Origin: Zoogloea sp041917255
GTDB taxonomy: Bacteria > Pseudomonadota > Gammaproteobacteria > Burkholderiales > Rhodocyclaceae
Direction of reading: 5' to 3'
Assembly: GCA_041917255.1 (NCBI GenBank)
Contig: JAYRYA010000018.1
Span: 1 to 64,000, forward strand
DNA length: 64,000 nt
The translations under genes were made by a program, and so were the position numbers. Positions 44,733 through 53,863 of this stretch are shown here, piece by piece. The number at the start of each line of letters is the position of its first letter. Positions within the stretch are counted from its first letter, which is position 1. The notes under the pieces were generated by a model that saw only the letters and a program-made list of their open reading frames with translations, did no database searches and had not been told where the DNA came from.

Positions 44733-46468
44733 GGCTTGAATTTTTTGATGACGTCGGCGAGCACCGAGTTTTCCGGGTGGGCCTTGGCGGCGTCACGCCA
44801 GGTCTTGGCGGCCTCATCCTTGCGACCGAGCATCCACAGCACCTCGCCAAGATGGGCTGCGATCTCGGGATCGGCGCGCAGGCCGAAAGCCTTCCGCAAG
44901 GTTTCGAGGGCGTCGTTGAGTTTGCCGCGACGGTACTGGGCCCAGCCCAGGCTGTCGATGATGAAAGGGTCGTTGGGCGCGAGGGCAAGACCCTTGCGGA
45001 TCAGCCTCTCGGCTTCCTCGAGGCGCAGGTTGCGATCCACCAGCGAGTAGCCAAGGGCGTTGTAGGCGTGGGCGTGGTCCGGCTTGAGGGCGATGAGCTT
45101 GCGCAGCCGGCCCTCCATGACCTCCACTCGCCCGACCCGCTCGGCCATCAGCGCCGATTCGTAAAGCAGCTCGGGGTTCTCGGGCGCCTGCCGGAGCGCC
45201 GCGTCGAGCACGGCGAAGGCGTCGTCGTTGCGGTTGGCGTCACGAAGCAACTGGGACTCGAGAAGCACGTACTGCACCTGATCGGCGGGCACGGCCTCGC
45301 GCGCAAGCGCCTGAAGATGCGCTCGGGCATCGCCAAGCCTGCCGCGGCTGACCAGCACCTGGGCGATGCGCCCCTGGGCCGCCACATACTGGGCGCCCGG
45401 TTCGACCGCCTTGTACCAGGTGATCGCTTCGTCCGGTCGCTTGGACTCCTCGGCGATCTGACCGAGATAGAGGCGCACGGTGTCGGGCTCTGCATAACCC
45501 AGATCGAGGAGGCGCCGGAAGTGTCGCTCGGCTGCAGCACGGTCACCCTGCTGCATGGCCAGCAGGGCAGACGCATGTACCACGTCGCGGTCGTCCGGCG
45601 AACGCTTGAGGAGTTCGTCGAAGTGCTCCCGCGCCGGGCCGAACTCCTTGGCGGCCACCAGCAAGCGGGCCAGGGTGATGCGCGGCTCGCGGGCTTCGGG
45701 GTGAGCTGCGACGTAGGCCCGAAGTGATTCGATGCCCTTGCCGGGCGAGATTTCCTGGAGGAGCTGAGCCTCCAGCACCACCGCCTGCTCCCAATCGGGA
45801 CGCAGGCGCAGGGCGCCTTCGAGGGCCTGGGCCGCGCCGGCTGCATCGCCGGCGGTGTAGGCCGCGTTGGCGCGGGCGAAGTGCGCCTCGGGCTGGTCGA
45901 GATACGGCTGGGTCAGGTCATTCACCAGCCGGCGGATCAGCGCCTTGTCGGGGATGCGGGCGAGACCACGGTTGAGTCCCATCAGCGCCGGACCAATCTT
46001 GTCACCCTGCCGGGCCAACGCTGCCGCGAGATGGGTTTCCAGCTCCTCGATGCGGGCGCTGCTGGCAGCAGTGCCGGAAGCGAGCTGCTGGGCCTGCAAC
46101 GACGTCGGGTCGAGTTCCAACCACAGGCGCGAGGCGTCAGTGGCCAGATCGGTCTGACGGGCAAACACGGCCATTTCGGCAGCCCGCCGGGCAACCCGGG
46201 CATCGCGGGTCCGGCGGGCGAGGTCGAGGTACGACTGGGCCGCCATCACGCCCTGACCACGGGCACCGGCAATCTCGGCGAGCATCAGCTGATAAAGGAT
46301 CTGCGGCGTCAGCTCCTGGCCCGGATAGACGGCCTGACCCTCCGCCACATCGCCGCTTCCGGTATCCGGCGGCTGCTGGGCATGGGCCGGACTGGTCAGC
46401 AGACCACCCGCCACAAACAGGGTGGCGAGCAGACGGGCCGGACGCGCGAGGCGAGAATAGGGCTTCAT
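44729..46468 (-). CDS. Exported tetratricopeptide-repeat protein
   Basis: A 579-residue protein with a signal peptide (about 1-30, ending AHAQ) and many TPR units from about residue 60 to the end (for example LYESALMAERVGRVEVMEGRLRKLI, HAYNALGYSLVDRNLRLEEAERLIRKGLALAPNDPFIIDSLGW, GEVLWMLGRKDEAAKTW). It is periplasmic or envelope-bound. Its position before lolB is conserved in betaproteobacteria, which suggests an envelope-assembly role. No specific partner can be read. Confidence 0.88.
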   Translation of the reverse strand: MKPYSRLARPARLLATLFVAGGLLTSPAHAQQPPDTGSGDVAEGQAVYPGQELTPQILYQLMLAEIAGARGQGVMAAQSYLDLARRTRDARVARRAAEMAVFARQTDLATDASRLWLELDPTSLQAQQLASGTAASSARIEELETHLAAALARQGDKIGPALMGLNRGLARIPDKALIRRLVNDLTQPYLDQPEAHFARANAAYTAGDAAGAAQALEGALRLRPDWEQAVVLEAQLLQEISPGKGIESLRAYVAAHPEAREPRITLARLLVAAKEFGPAREHFDELLKRSPDDRDVVHASALLAMQQGDRAAAERHFRRLLDLGYAEPDTVRLYLGQIAEESKRPDEAITWYKAVEPGAQYVAAQGRIAQVLVSRGRLGDARAHLQALAREAVPADQVQYVLLESQLLRDANRNDDAFAVLDAALRQAPENPELLYESALMAERVGRVEVMEGRLRKLIALKPDHAHAYNALGYSLVDRNLRLEEAERLIRKGLALAPNDPFIIDSLGWAQYRRGKLNDALETLRKAFGLRADPEIAAHLGEVLWMLGRKDEAAKTWRDAAKAHPENSVLADVIKKFKP

Positions 46469-46643
46469 GAACGGTGACTCGGACTGGACTGTCGGAACGG
46501 TGCCCGATGGCGTCGGACAACGGCTGCGTGAGCTTGGATCGCGCCGCTACAATAGGGTTCGCCCGATGTTAGGCGCTTTCCCGAAGGCCAGCAAGCAAGC
46601 GCCCCTCGACCATTTTTGCCCTGCTCCCACAAAGCCCTTCGCC

Positions 46644-47453
46644 ATGCCCGAACTCCCCGAAGTCGAGACAACCCGCCGCGGCATCGCCCCGGAACTCACC
46701 GGTCTCGTTGCCACCGGCGTGGTGATTCGCAACGGCCGTCTGCGTCATCCGGTGCCTGCCGATCTGGCCGACCTTCTTGCCGGCCAGCCCCTCGTCACGG
46801 TCGAGCGGCGCGCCAAGTACTTGCTGCTGCGCTTTCCCGCCGGCAGCCTGGTGATGCACCTGGGGATGTCTGGCAGCCTGCGCATCGTGCCCGCCGACCT
46901 GCCGCCCGAAAAGCACGACCACCTGGACATCGTCTTCGGTCCACGCGCCCTGCGCCTGCGCGACCCGCGGCGCTTCGGGATGGTGGTATGGCAGCCGGGC
47001 GAGTCACCCCACCCGCTCCTCGCCCGCCTTGGCATCGAGCCCCTGGACGACGCCTTCGACGGCCCATGGCTGCACACGGCGAGCCGTGGACGACGCACGC
47101 CGGTGAAGCTCTTCATCATGGACGGCAGCGTGGTGGTTGGGATCGGCAACATCTACGCGTCCGAGAGCCTGTTCCGCGCCGGCATCGACCCGACCACGCC
47201 GGTGGGCGAACTGGGCCCGAAACGCTGTGCCCGCCTCGTCGCCTGCATTCGCGAGACCCTCGCCGACGCCCTGGCGGCGGGCGGCAGCACGCTGCGGGAC
47301 TTCGTCGGCAGCAACGGCGCACCGGGCTACTTCCAGCAGCAGTATTTCGCGTACGGCCGCGACGGTAAGCCATGCCGACAATGCGCCACACCGATCCGCA
47401 AACGGATCATGGGGCAACGCGCCACCTTCTATTGCCCGCGCTGCCAGCGCTGA
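46644..47453 (+). CDS. mutM: Formamidopyrimidine-DNA glycosylase (Fpg)
   Basis: A 269-residue DNA repair enzyme removing 8-oxoguanine. The N-terminal MPELPEVETTRRG provides the catalytic Pro after Met removal. The helix-two-turn-helix part includes NIYASESLF, and the zinc finger is CRQCATPIRKRIMGQRATFYCPRC. The start at 46644 is fixed by PELPEVE. It is divergent from the TPR gene. Confidence 0.98.
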   Translation: MPELPEVETTRRGIAPELTGLVATGVVIRNGRLRHPVPADLADLLAGQPLVTVERRAKYLLLRFPAGSLVMHLGMSGSLRIVPADLPPEKHDHLDIVFGPRALRLRDPRRFGMVVWQPGESPHPLLARLGIEPLDDAFDGPWLHTASRGRRTPVKLFIMDGSVVVGIGNIYASESLFRAGIDPTTPVGELGPKRCARLVACIRETLADALAAGGSTLRDFVGSNGAPGYFQQQYFAYGRDGKPCRQCATPIRKRIMGQRATFYCPRCQR

Positions 47454-47541
47454 AAGCCATTCCGGTGCGACGCGATCCCGTTTATGCTATCAGTTCGCAA
47501 AATTTTGCCGGTCAAGCGGCGCGTGGCCAGGAATCAAGCTC

Positions 47542-49509
47542 GTGAAAGACGCACAAATGCTTGCTGAACATTTCTCCGCCTACACCCAGTGGCGCGGAGA
47601 CGTCGCCTCGGGAATCGGGGAACTCCGCAAGTGGCTGCAGGAAAACGAGATCGGCGATGCCCAGTCCGATCTGCGCCTGCAGTATCTGCTCGACCGCCTG
47701 CGCGAAGACAAGCTGATCGTCGCCTTCGTGGCCGAGTTCTCGCGGGGTAAGTCCGAGCTCATCAACGCCGTGTTCTTCGCCGGCTACGGCAACCGCATCC
47801 TGCCCTCGAGCGCCGGGCGCACCACCATGTGCCCCACCGAGCTGCAATGGAAGGAAGGCGATCAGCCCGAGATCCGCCTGCTGCCCATCGAAAGCCGCAA
47901 GACCAACGCCAGCATCACCGAACTCAAGCGCTACCCCGAGGAATGGCAGATCCGCCCCCTTGATACCAGCTCGGCCGAAAGCCTCCAGCAGGCGCTGGCC
48001 CAGGTCGGCGAGACGCGCATGGCGACCGTGGCCGAAGCCGAGACGCTGGGCTTCCCGATCGACGAGAGCGGCGACAAGGGCATCCGCCCCGACGCCGAGG
48101 GCAAGGTCGAGATTCCCCTGTGGCGCCACGCCATCATCCAGTTTCAGCACCCGCTGCTCGAACAGGGCCTGGTGATCCTCGACACGCCGGGTCTCAACGC
48201 CATCGGTGCCGAACCCGAGCTCACCCTCAACCTGCTGCCCAACGCCCACGCGGTGCTGTTCATCCTGGCCGCCGACACCGGCGTCACCCAGAGCGATCTG
48301 GCCGTGTGGCGCGAGCACGTCAATGCCGGGCGCCGTCAGCGCGGCCGCATCGTCGCCCTCAACAAGATCGATGGCCTGTGGGACGGCCTGCGCACCGATG
48401 CCGAGATCGAGCGCGAGATCACCGGCCAGGTGGCGAGCGTCGCCAGCACCCTCGAGATCGACCCATCGCAGGTCTTCCCGGTGTCGGCCCAGAAGGGTCT
48501 GGTTGCCAAGGTGAGCGACGACGCCGAACTGCTTGAGCGCAGCCGCCTCGTAGAGCTGGAGCGGGCCCTGTCCACCGAACTCCTGCCCACCAAGCGCGAC
48601 ATCGTCCGCGACAACACCCACGGCGACGTGACCGACATCGTCAGCCGTACGCGCGAACTCCTCAACGCGCGCCTCACCGGTCTGCGCGAGCAGCTCCAGG
48701 AACTCACCGACCTGCGCGGCAAGAACCAGAACGTCATCGAATACATGATGCGCAAGGTGCGCTCCGAGAAGGACGAGTTCGAGGAAGGCCTGCAGAAGTA
48801 CTACGCCGTGCGCAGCGTGTTCTCCAACCTCTCCAACAACCTCTTCGGCCACCTGGGCCTCGATGCCCTGCGCGACGAAACCCGCCGCACCCGCGAGGCG
48901 ATGCTCGACGCCGCCTTCTCCCGTGGCCTGCGCGAAGCCATGAAGGGTTTCTTCCAGCACCTGCGCGGCAACCTCAAGAAGTCCACCGACGAAATCGGCG
49001 AGATTTCCAAGATGCTCGACGCGATGTACAAACGCTTGACCGTCGAGCACGGGCTCAAGCTCGCCGCGCCCACCGCCTTCTCGACGCTGCGCTACGAGAA
49101 GGAGATCGAGCGCCTCGAGGAAGCCTTCAACAGCCAGTTCAACACGGTGCTGACCATCGTCACCACCGAGAAGCACACCCTCACCCAGAAGTTCTTCGAG
49201 ACCGTCGCGGTGCAGGCGCGGCGTACCTTCGAGATCGCCAACCGGGACGCAGAGCAGTGGCTGCGAGCGGTGATGGCGCCCCTTGAAACCCAGGTGCGCG
49301 AATATCAGCTCCAGCTCAAGCGCCGCCTCGAGAGCGTCAAGCGCATCCACCAGGCCACCGACACCCTCGAAGACCGGGTGCGCGAACTTGAGCAGGCCGA
49401 GGAAACCCTCGTCACGCAGCTCCGCGAACTCGACAAGCTCGCCAACAAGATCGAAAAGGCTCTAGGCGTGCCCGACGCGCCCACCACGCATTCCGCCCTG
49501 GCCGCCTGA
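47542..49509 (+). CDS. Dynamin-family GTPase
   Basis: A 655-residue large GTPase. G1 is AEFSRGKSELIN, G2 lies in GRTTMCPTEL, G3 is LDTPGLNA and G4 is LNKIDG. A long helical middle and GED-like coiled C-terminus (about 390-640, heptads such as ELEQAEETLVTQLRELDKLANKIE) follow. Bacterial dynamin-like proteins remodel membranes. The GTG at 47542 has AGGA 9 nt upstream; ATG 47557 is an alternative. It has its own terminator and no obvious operon partner. Confidence 0.88.
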   Translation: MKDAQMLAEHFSAYTQWRGDVASGIGELRKWLQENEIGDAQSDLRLQYLLDRLREDKLIVAFVAEFSRGKSELINAVFFAGYGNRILPSSAGRTTMCPTELQWKEGDQPEIRLLPIESRKTNASITELKRYPEEWQIRPLDTSSAESLQQALAQVGETRMATVAEAETLGFPIDESGDKGIRPDAEGKVEIPLWRHAIIQFQHPLLEQGLVILDTPGLNAIGAEPELTLNLLPNAHAVLFILAADTGVTQSDLAVWREHVNAGRRQRGRIVALNKIDGLWDGLRTDAEIEREITGQVASVASTLEIDPSQVFPVSAQKGLVAKVSDDAELLERSRLVELERALSTELLPTKRDIVRDNTHGDVTDIVSRTRELLNARLTGLREQLQELTDLRGKNQNVIEYMMRKVRSEKDEFEEGLQKYYAVRSVFSNLSNNLFGHLGLDALRDETRRTREAMLDAAFSRGLREAMKGFFQHLRGNLKKSTDEIGEISKMLDAMYKRLTVEHGLKLAAPTAFSTLRYEKEIERLEEAFNSQFNTVLTIVTTEKHTLTQKFFETVAVQARRTFEIANRDAEQWLRAVMAPLETQVREYQLQLKRRLESVKRIHQATDTLEDRVRELEQAEETLVTQLRELDKLANKIEKALGVPDAPTTHSALAA

Positions 49510-49526
49510 CACGCGCGCTCAAAAAA

Positions 49527-49567
49527 CGCAAAAAAGCCGGCGCACCCGCAGGTGCAGCCGGCTTTTT
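49527..49567. terminator. Bidirectional rho-independent terminator
   Basis: Arms AAAAAGCCGGCGCACC and GGTGCAGCCGGCTTTTT pair with a single bulged A and a CGCA loop (about 49531-49565). A and T runs serve both strands. It separates the dynamin gene (plus) from the ferredoxin gene (minus). Confidence 0.85.
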
Positions 49568-49585
49568 GCCGCCTGGCGCGACGAA

Positions 49586-49837
49586 TTACTTGTCGGCGGT
49601 CAGGCGGAGGAACTTCTCCATCAGATCGTCCTTGCTTTCCGGGTGCTCCGGATTGAAGGGGATGCAATCCACCGGGCAGACCTGCTGGCACTGGGGCTCG
49701 TCGAAGTGGCCGACGCACTCGGTGCACTTGTTCGGGTCGATCACATAGATTTCATCACCTTGGGAGATGGCGCCATTCGGGCACTCCGGCTCGCAGACGT
49801 CGCAGTTGATGCACTCGTCGGTAATCATCAAGGCCAT
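49586..49837 (-). CDS. YfhL-family 2[4Fe-4S] ferredoxin
   Basis: An 83-residue ferredoxin with two cluster motifs, CINCDVCEPECP and CTECVGHFDEPQCQQVCPVDC; the widened second motif marks the Alvin/YfhL type. It is a cytosolic electron carrier. It lies 21 nt downstream of coaD, a conserved proteobacterial neighbourhood. Confidence 0.95.
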   Translation of the reverse strand: MALMITDECINCDVCEPECPNGAISQGDEIYVIDPNKCTECVGHFDEPQCQQVCPVDCIPFNPEHPESKDDLMEKFLRLTADK

Positions 49838-49858
49838 TTTGTTTGTTTCCTTCGTTAC

Positions 49859-50347
49859 TTACTGTTTGTTGATCTTGCTGAGCAGCCGCGCATTGACGCC
49901 CGGCTGCACAAATTTGCTGACATCACCGCCGAGCCGTGCGATCTCGCGCACCATGGTGGCTGAGATGAACATGTACTCGTCGGCAGGCGTCAGGAATACC
50001 GTCTCGACGTCCGGGTAAAGCTTGCGGTTCATGCCGGCCATCTGGAATTCATACTCGAAATCCGACACGGCCCTAAGCCCACGCAGGATGACCCGAGCGT
50101 TGTTCCGGTGCAGGAAGTCCATCAGCAGACAGGAGAACCCCTGCACCTCGACGTTCGGGTACGGCGCCAGTACATCCTTGGCGATCTCCACACGCTCCTC
50201 GAGGGAGAAGATCGGCCCTTTTCCCCCGCTCGTCGCCACACCGATGATGAGCTTCTCGAACAGACGGGAGGCCCGGCGAACCAGATCCTCGTGTCCGCGG
50301 GTGAATGGATCGAAGGTGCCCGGATAAACCGCGATACCGTCTCTCAT
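49859..50347 (-). CDS. coaD: Phosphopantetheine adenylyltransferase
   Basis: A 162-residue nucleotidyltransferase making dephospho-CoA. The motif YPGTFDPFTRGHEDL contains the TxGH-type site, and ILRGLRAVSDFEYEFQMAGMNRKL and the EYMFISATMVREIARLGGD end are typical. It is upstream of the ferredoxin and 35 nt downstream of rsmD. Confidence 0.98.
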   Translation of the reverse strand: MRDGIAVYPGTFDPFTRGHEDLVRRASRLFEKLIIGVATSGGKGPIFSLEERVEIAKDVLAPYPNVEVQGFSCLLMDFLHRNNARVILRGLRAVSDFEYEFQMAGMNRKLYPDVETVFLTPADEYMFISATMVREIARLGGDVSKFVQPGVNARLLSKINKQ

Positions 50348-50382
50348 GCAAAGCCCCTCCCGGCCGGCGAGATCAACGTCGA

Positions 50383-50919
50383 TCAGTCGGCGCGGGCGAA
50401 GAGGTGGTAATACACCTGTCCGGCCGAGCCATGCTTGATTCGCGTCAATCGGTCGATGTTGTCGATGTTGTATTCCGCTTCCACATAGACCAGCCCTTCG
50501 TCGGCGAGGAGTTTCGGCAGGAGCGGCGCGATGCGATCGATCCAGCCGGCCCGGTAGGGCGGGTCGACGAACACGACGTCAAAAGGCTGGTTCGTGGAAC
50601 GGGCGAAGTTTAGCGCATCGCCCCTCACAATCTGTACACGCGACGTTTGTAGGGTTTTTGCGTTGGACTGCAGCGCGGCCAGCGCTGTCGGATCCTGCTC
50701 GATCATCGTGACGCTCGCTGCCCCCCGCGACGCTGCCTCAAAGCCCAACGCACCGCTCCCGGCGAAGAGGTCGAGGCACTGCAGGCCGTCCATGTCCTGA
50801 CCAAGCCAGTTGAAGAGCGTCTCGCGCACCCTGTCGGGCGTAGGGCGCAGGCCCTTCACGGTGCGCACGTCGATCAGGCGCGAACGCCACTCGCCGCCGA
50901 TGATGCGGATGCGACTCAA
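50383..50919 (-). CDS. rsmD: 16S rRNA (guanine966-N2)-methyltransferase
   Basis: A 178-residue SAM-dependent methyltransferase. The N-terminus has RIIGGEWRSRLI, the SAM loop is CLDLFAGSGALGFEAASRG and the catalytic motif is FVDPPYR (NPPY-type). It overlaps the upstream M16 gene by 4 nt, forming a coupled M16-rsmD-coaD-ferredoxin set. Confidence 0.96.
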   Translation of the reverse strand: MSRIRIIGGEWRSRLIDVRTVKGLRPTPDRVRETLFNWLGQDMDGLQCLDLFAGSGALGFEAASRGAASVTMIEQDPTALAALQSNAKTLQTSRVQIVRGDALNFARSTNQPFDVVFVDPPYRAGWIDRIAPLLPKLLADEGLVYVEAEYNIDNIDRLTRIKHGSAGQVYYHLFARAD

Positions 50920-52265
50920 CGAGCGGCTCCGTTCTTCGGCGCTGCGGTCTTGTCGCCATCACCGCCGACGACAACCGTCACCAGCTTGTCCTGGGACACA
51001 TGGCGGCGGAAGGCATCGCGGATCTGCGCTGCGGTAACCGCACGCACCTTGTCGCGCCAGGTGTCGAGGTAATCCAGCGGCAGCCCGAAGCTGCCGATGG
51101 CGGCCACCTGGTCGAGCATCTTGCGGTTGGAATCGAGGCGCAGCGCAAAACCGTTGATGAGGTTGTCCTTGGCGGCCTTGAGTTCGGCTTCGGTCGGGCC
51201 CTTGGCGAGGAACTCGTCGAGGGTCGTGCCAACCACCTTGAGGGCGTCGTCGGTCTGGCTGCCCTTGGTCTGCAGGCCGATCTGGAACGGGCCGACATCG
51301 CGCTGGGGGGCAAAGTAGCTGTACACGCTGTAGGCGTAGCCGCGCTTCTCGCGCACCTCGCCGGTAAGGCGCGACACGAAACCGCCGCCGCCCAGGATGT
51401 AGTTGCCGACGAACAGCGGGAAGAAATCCGGATCGCCCCGGCGGATGCCCGGCTGACCGACAGCGATGTGCGCCTGGGCCGACGGGTGTGGCACGCGGAT
51501 CACCTGACGCGCCGGCACCGTGGTGTTGACGGTCGCGGCCGGCGCCTCGCCCACAGGGAGGTCCGCCACCAGCCGGTTGGCGATGGCTTCGGCCTCGGCG
51601 CGGGACACGTCGCCGACGATGCTCACCGTAGCCCGGGCCGAGGTGTAGTTGCGGCGATGGAAATCCGCCAGATCATCGCGGCTGATGGTCGTCACGGTGT
51701 CGACGGTGGGCGCGCGGCCGTACGGGTGATCCGGGAAGATCGCCGCGGCAAAGCGCCGGGCGAGGATCGAATCAGGCTGGGTTTCGGCCTCCTTCAGGCC
51801 GGCGATGAGGCGAGACTTCTCGCGCTCGACCGCGGCGGCCGGGAAGGTCGGCTTGCCGATCAGGGTGGCGAGGAGTTCCACCGCGCCGTCGCGTTCGGGG
51901 GCGCTGCTGAGGGTGCGCAGCGACAGCGACGCGCGGTCCATGTCGGCGCCGCCGCCGATCTGGGCGCCCAGATCGGCGACACGGTTGGCGATGGCCTCTT
52001 CATCCAGCGCACCGGCGCCAGCGTCGAGGAGACCGCGGGTCAGCCCGGCGAGCCCGGCCTTGCCGGCGGGAACTTCAGTGCCGGCGGCACGGAAATCCAC
52101 CTGCACGTCGACGATGGGCAGGGCCCGGCTCTCGACGAAGAACACCCGGGTACCACCGGGAGTGGTCCAGTTCTGGATGGCCAGCCCGGCGCGGGCCGGG
52201 GAGGAAAGCAGCGTGGCGACGGTCAGCACGAGGGCCAGACCGAAGCGTTGGCGATGGGAGATCAT
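50916..52265 (-). CDS. M16-family peptidase-like protein, catalytically incomplete partner
   Basis: A 449-residue exported M16 protein (signal peptide about 1-26, ending ARAG). Where active members have HXXEH this one has LAGLTRGLLD, so it lacks the zinc site. The later R/Y substrate pair region (REKRGYAYSVYSYF) is kept. It probably forms a heterodimer with the active M16 protein encoded just upstream, as in mitochondrial-processing-peptidase-like pairs. ATG 52265 is preferred (AGGTG 9 nt before) over GTG 52277. Confidence 0.88.
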   Translation of the reverse strand: MISHRQRFGLALVLTVATLLSSPARAGLAIQNWTTPGGTRVFFVESRALPIVDVQVDFRAAGTEVPAGKAGLAGLTRGLLDAGAGALDEEAIANRVADLGAQIGGGADMDRASLSLRTLSSAPERDGAVELLATLIGKPTFPAAAVEREKSRLIAGLKEAETQPDSILARRFAAAIFPDHPYGRAPTVDTVTTISRDDLADFHRRNYTSARATVSIVGDVSRAEAEAIANRLVADLPVGEAPAATVNTTVPARQVIRVPHPSAQAHIAVGQPGIRRGDPDFFPLFVGNYILGGGGFVSRLTGEVREKRGYAYSVYSYFAPQRDVGPFQIGLQTKGSQTDDALKVVGTTLDEFLAKGPTEAELKAAKDNLINGFALRLDSNRKMLDQVAAIGSFGLPLDYLDTWRDKVRAVTAAQIRDAFRRHVSQDKLVTVVVGGDGDKTAAPKNGAAR

Positions 52266-52292
52266 CGATCGATTCACCTGAAAAGCAGAGCG

Positions 52293-53672
52293 TCAGTGGT
52301 GATGGCCGCCGGCCGCCTGCGCCTTGGCGCGGGCCTGCGGGTCCACCGGCAGGGGATCAAGCTGTGCGACGGTGAGGCTGTCGTCGCTGAAATACTTGCG
52401 GGCCACGGCCTGCACCTCGGCCGGGGTCACGGCGCGGATGCGCTCGAGCATCTCGGCGTCGTTCTTCCAGGACAGGCCGACCATCTCGGCCATGCCGATT
52501 TCCATGGCCTGGCCCATCAGCGAGTCGCGCTTGTAAACCTGGCCGGAGACGGCCTGGGCCTTCACCCGGCGCAGCTCGTCGTCGGAGACGCCGTCGGTCT
52601 GGATGCGGGTGAGCTCGGCGCGCAGGGCGGCCTCCACGTCGGCGACCGTATTGCCGGCAGCGGGCGCTCCATCCAGTACGAAGAGGGATTCGCCCCGGGC
52701 GGTGCCGTCGTAGCCGGCGCCAGCAGTCACCGCCACGCGGCTACCGCGCACGATGTTCTTGGCGAGCCGGGCGCCGTCGTAGCCATCGAGCACGGCAGCG
52801 AGCACCTGCAGGGCGTAGTAGTCGCCATCCTTCTTGATGTCACGCAACGTGGGCACGCGCCACGCAAGGGCCACGTATGGCAGCTCGGCCGGCGCCTTCA
52901 CCACGGTGCGGCGCGGGCCGGCCTGCTCGGGCTCCGACAGCGGCTTGCGCACCGGCAAGGCGCGGGCCCTGGCGTGGCCGTAGGTGCGCTCGGCTTCCTT
53001 GAACACCGCGGCGTGATCCACGTCGCCCACCACCACCAGGGTGGCGTTGTTGGGCACGTACCAGCGCTGGTGCCAGTCGCGGGCATCCTGGGCGGTCATG
53101 TTGTCCAGGTCCGACATCCAGCCGATCACGGGGCGGCGATACGGGTGGGCCTGAAAGGCTGTGGCCATCAGTTGCTCGACGACCAGCGAGCGGGGCTTGT
53201 CGTCGGTGCGCAGGCGGCGCTCTTCCTTGACCACCTCGATCTCCTTGCGGAAACCGTCCTCGGTGATCTGCAGGTTGCTCATCCGGTCGGCCTCCAGCGT
53301 CATCATCTTGCCGAGGGCTTCCTTGGGCACCTGCTGGAAGTAGGCGGTGTAGTCGTAGCTGGTGAAGGCGTTGTCGCGCCCGCCGGCGGCGGCCACCTGC
53401 TTGTTGAACTCGCCGGGGCCGACCTTTCTGGTGCCCTTGAACATCATGTGCTCCAGCAGATGGGCCACACCCGAGGTGCCGTCCACCTCGTCCATCGCGC
53501 CCACTTTGTACCAGACCATGTGCACCACCGACGGCGCCCGCCGGTCTTCCTTGACGATCAGCTTCATTCCGTTGGGAAGGGTGTGCTCGAAGGGATTGGC
53601 CCAGGCCGGCATGGCAAAGGCCACTGCCAGGGCGCCGGCAACGATGCCGGAGCGCAAACTGCGATTCATCAT
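52293..53672 (-). CDS. M16-family zinc metallopeptidase, active subunit
   Basis: A 459-residue exported protease with signal peptide (about 1-25, ending AWAN). The inverted zinc motif HLLEH is at about residue 70, with the distal Glu in EIEVVKEERR. The C-terminus ends in GGHHH. Together with the following incomplete partner it should degrade peptides in the periplasm. The start may be the second Met (53669). Divergent from ftsY. Confidence 0.92.
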   Translation of the reverse strand: MMNRSLRSGIVAGALAVAFAMPAWANPFEHTLPNGMKLIVKEDRRAPSVVHMVWYKVGAMDEVDGTSGVAHLLEHMMFKGTRKVGPGEFNKQVAAAGGRDNAFTSYDYTAYFQQVPKEALGKMMTLEADRMSNLQITEDGFRKEIEVVKEERRLRTDDKPRSLVVEQLMATAFQAHPYRRPVIGWMSDLDNMTAQDARDWHQRWYVPNNATLVVVGDVDHAAVFKEAERTYGHARARALPVRKPLSEPEQAGPRRTVVKAPAELPYVALAWRVPTLRDIKKDGDYYALQVLAAVLDGYDGARLAKNIVRGSRVAVTAGAGYDGTARGESLFVLDGAPAAGNTVADVEAALRAELTRIQTDGVSDDELRRVKAQAVSGQVYKRDSLMGQAMEIGMAEMVGLSWKNDAEMLERIRAVTPAEVQAVARKYFSDDSLTVAQLDPLPVDPQARAKAQAAGGHHH

Positions 53673-53863
53673 AGGCTTTTGAAGCATCTGGTAAAATTTG
53701 AAGATGCAGGCTGTCGGAAGCTTTCCACTCAACGCATTGCCCGCTGCGCCCCACGTGTTCGCGCGGCATCATAGCGGCATCCGACACCCCGGCCAACCGG
53801 CTTTGGCACGCGGCTTCGCGCGCTGACCGCCAAGATTCGACCCACACTCAGACCCGGCTCCTC

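Noticed and set aside
51000..53774. A 924-codon open plus-strand frame antisense to the two M16 genes.
   Set aside because: It is a high-GC mirror frame with no domain, start context or sensible composition. The minus-strand genes have clear motifs.
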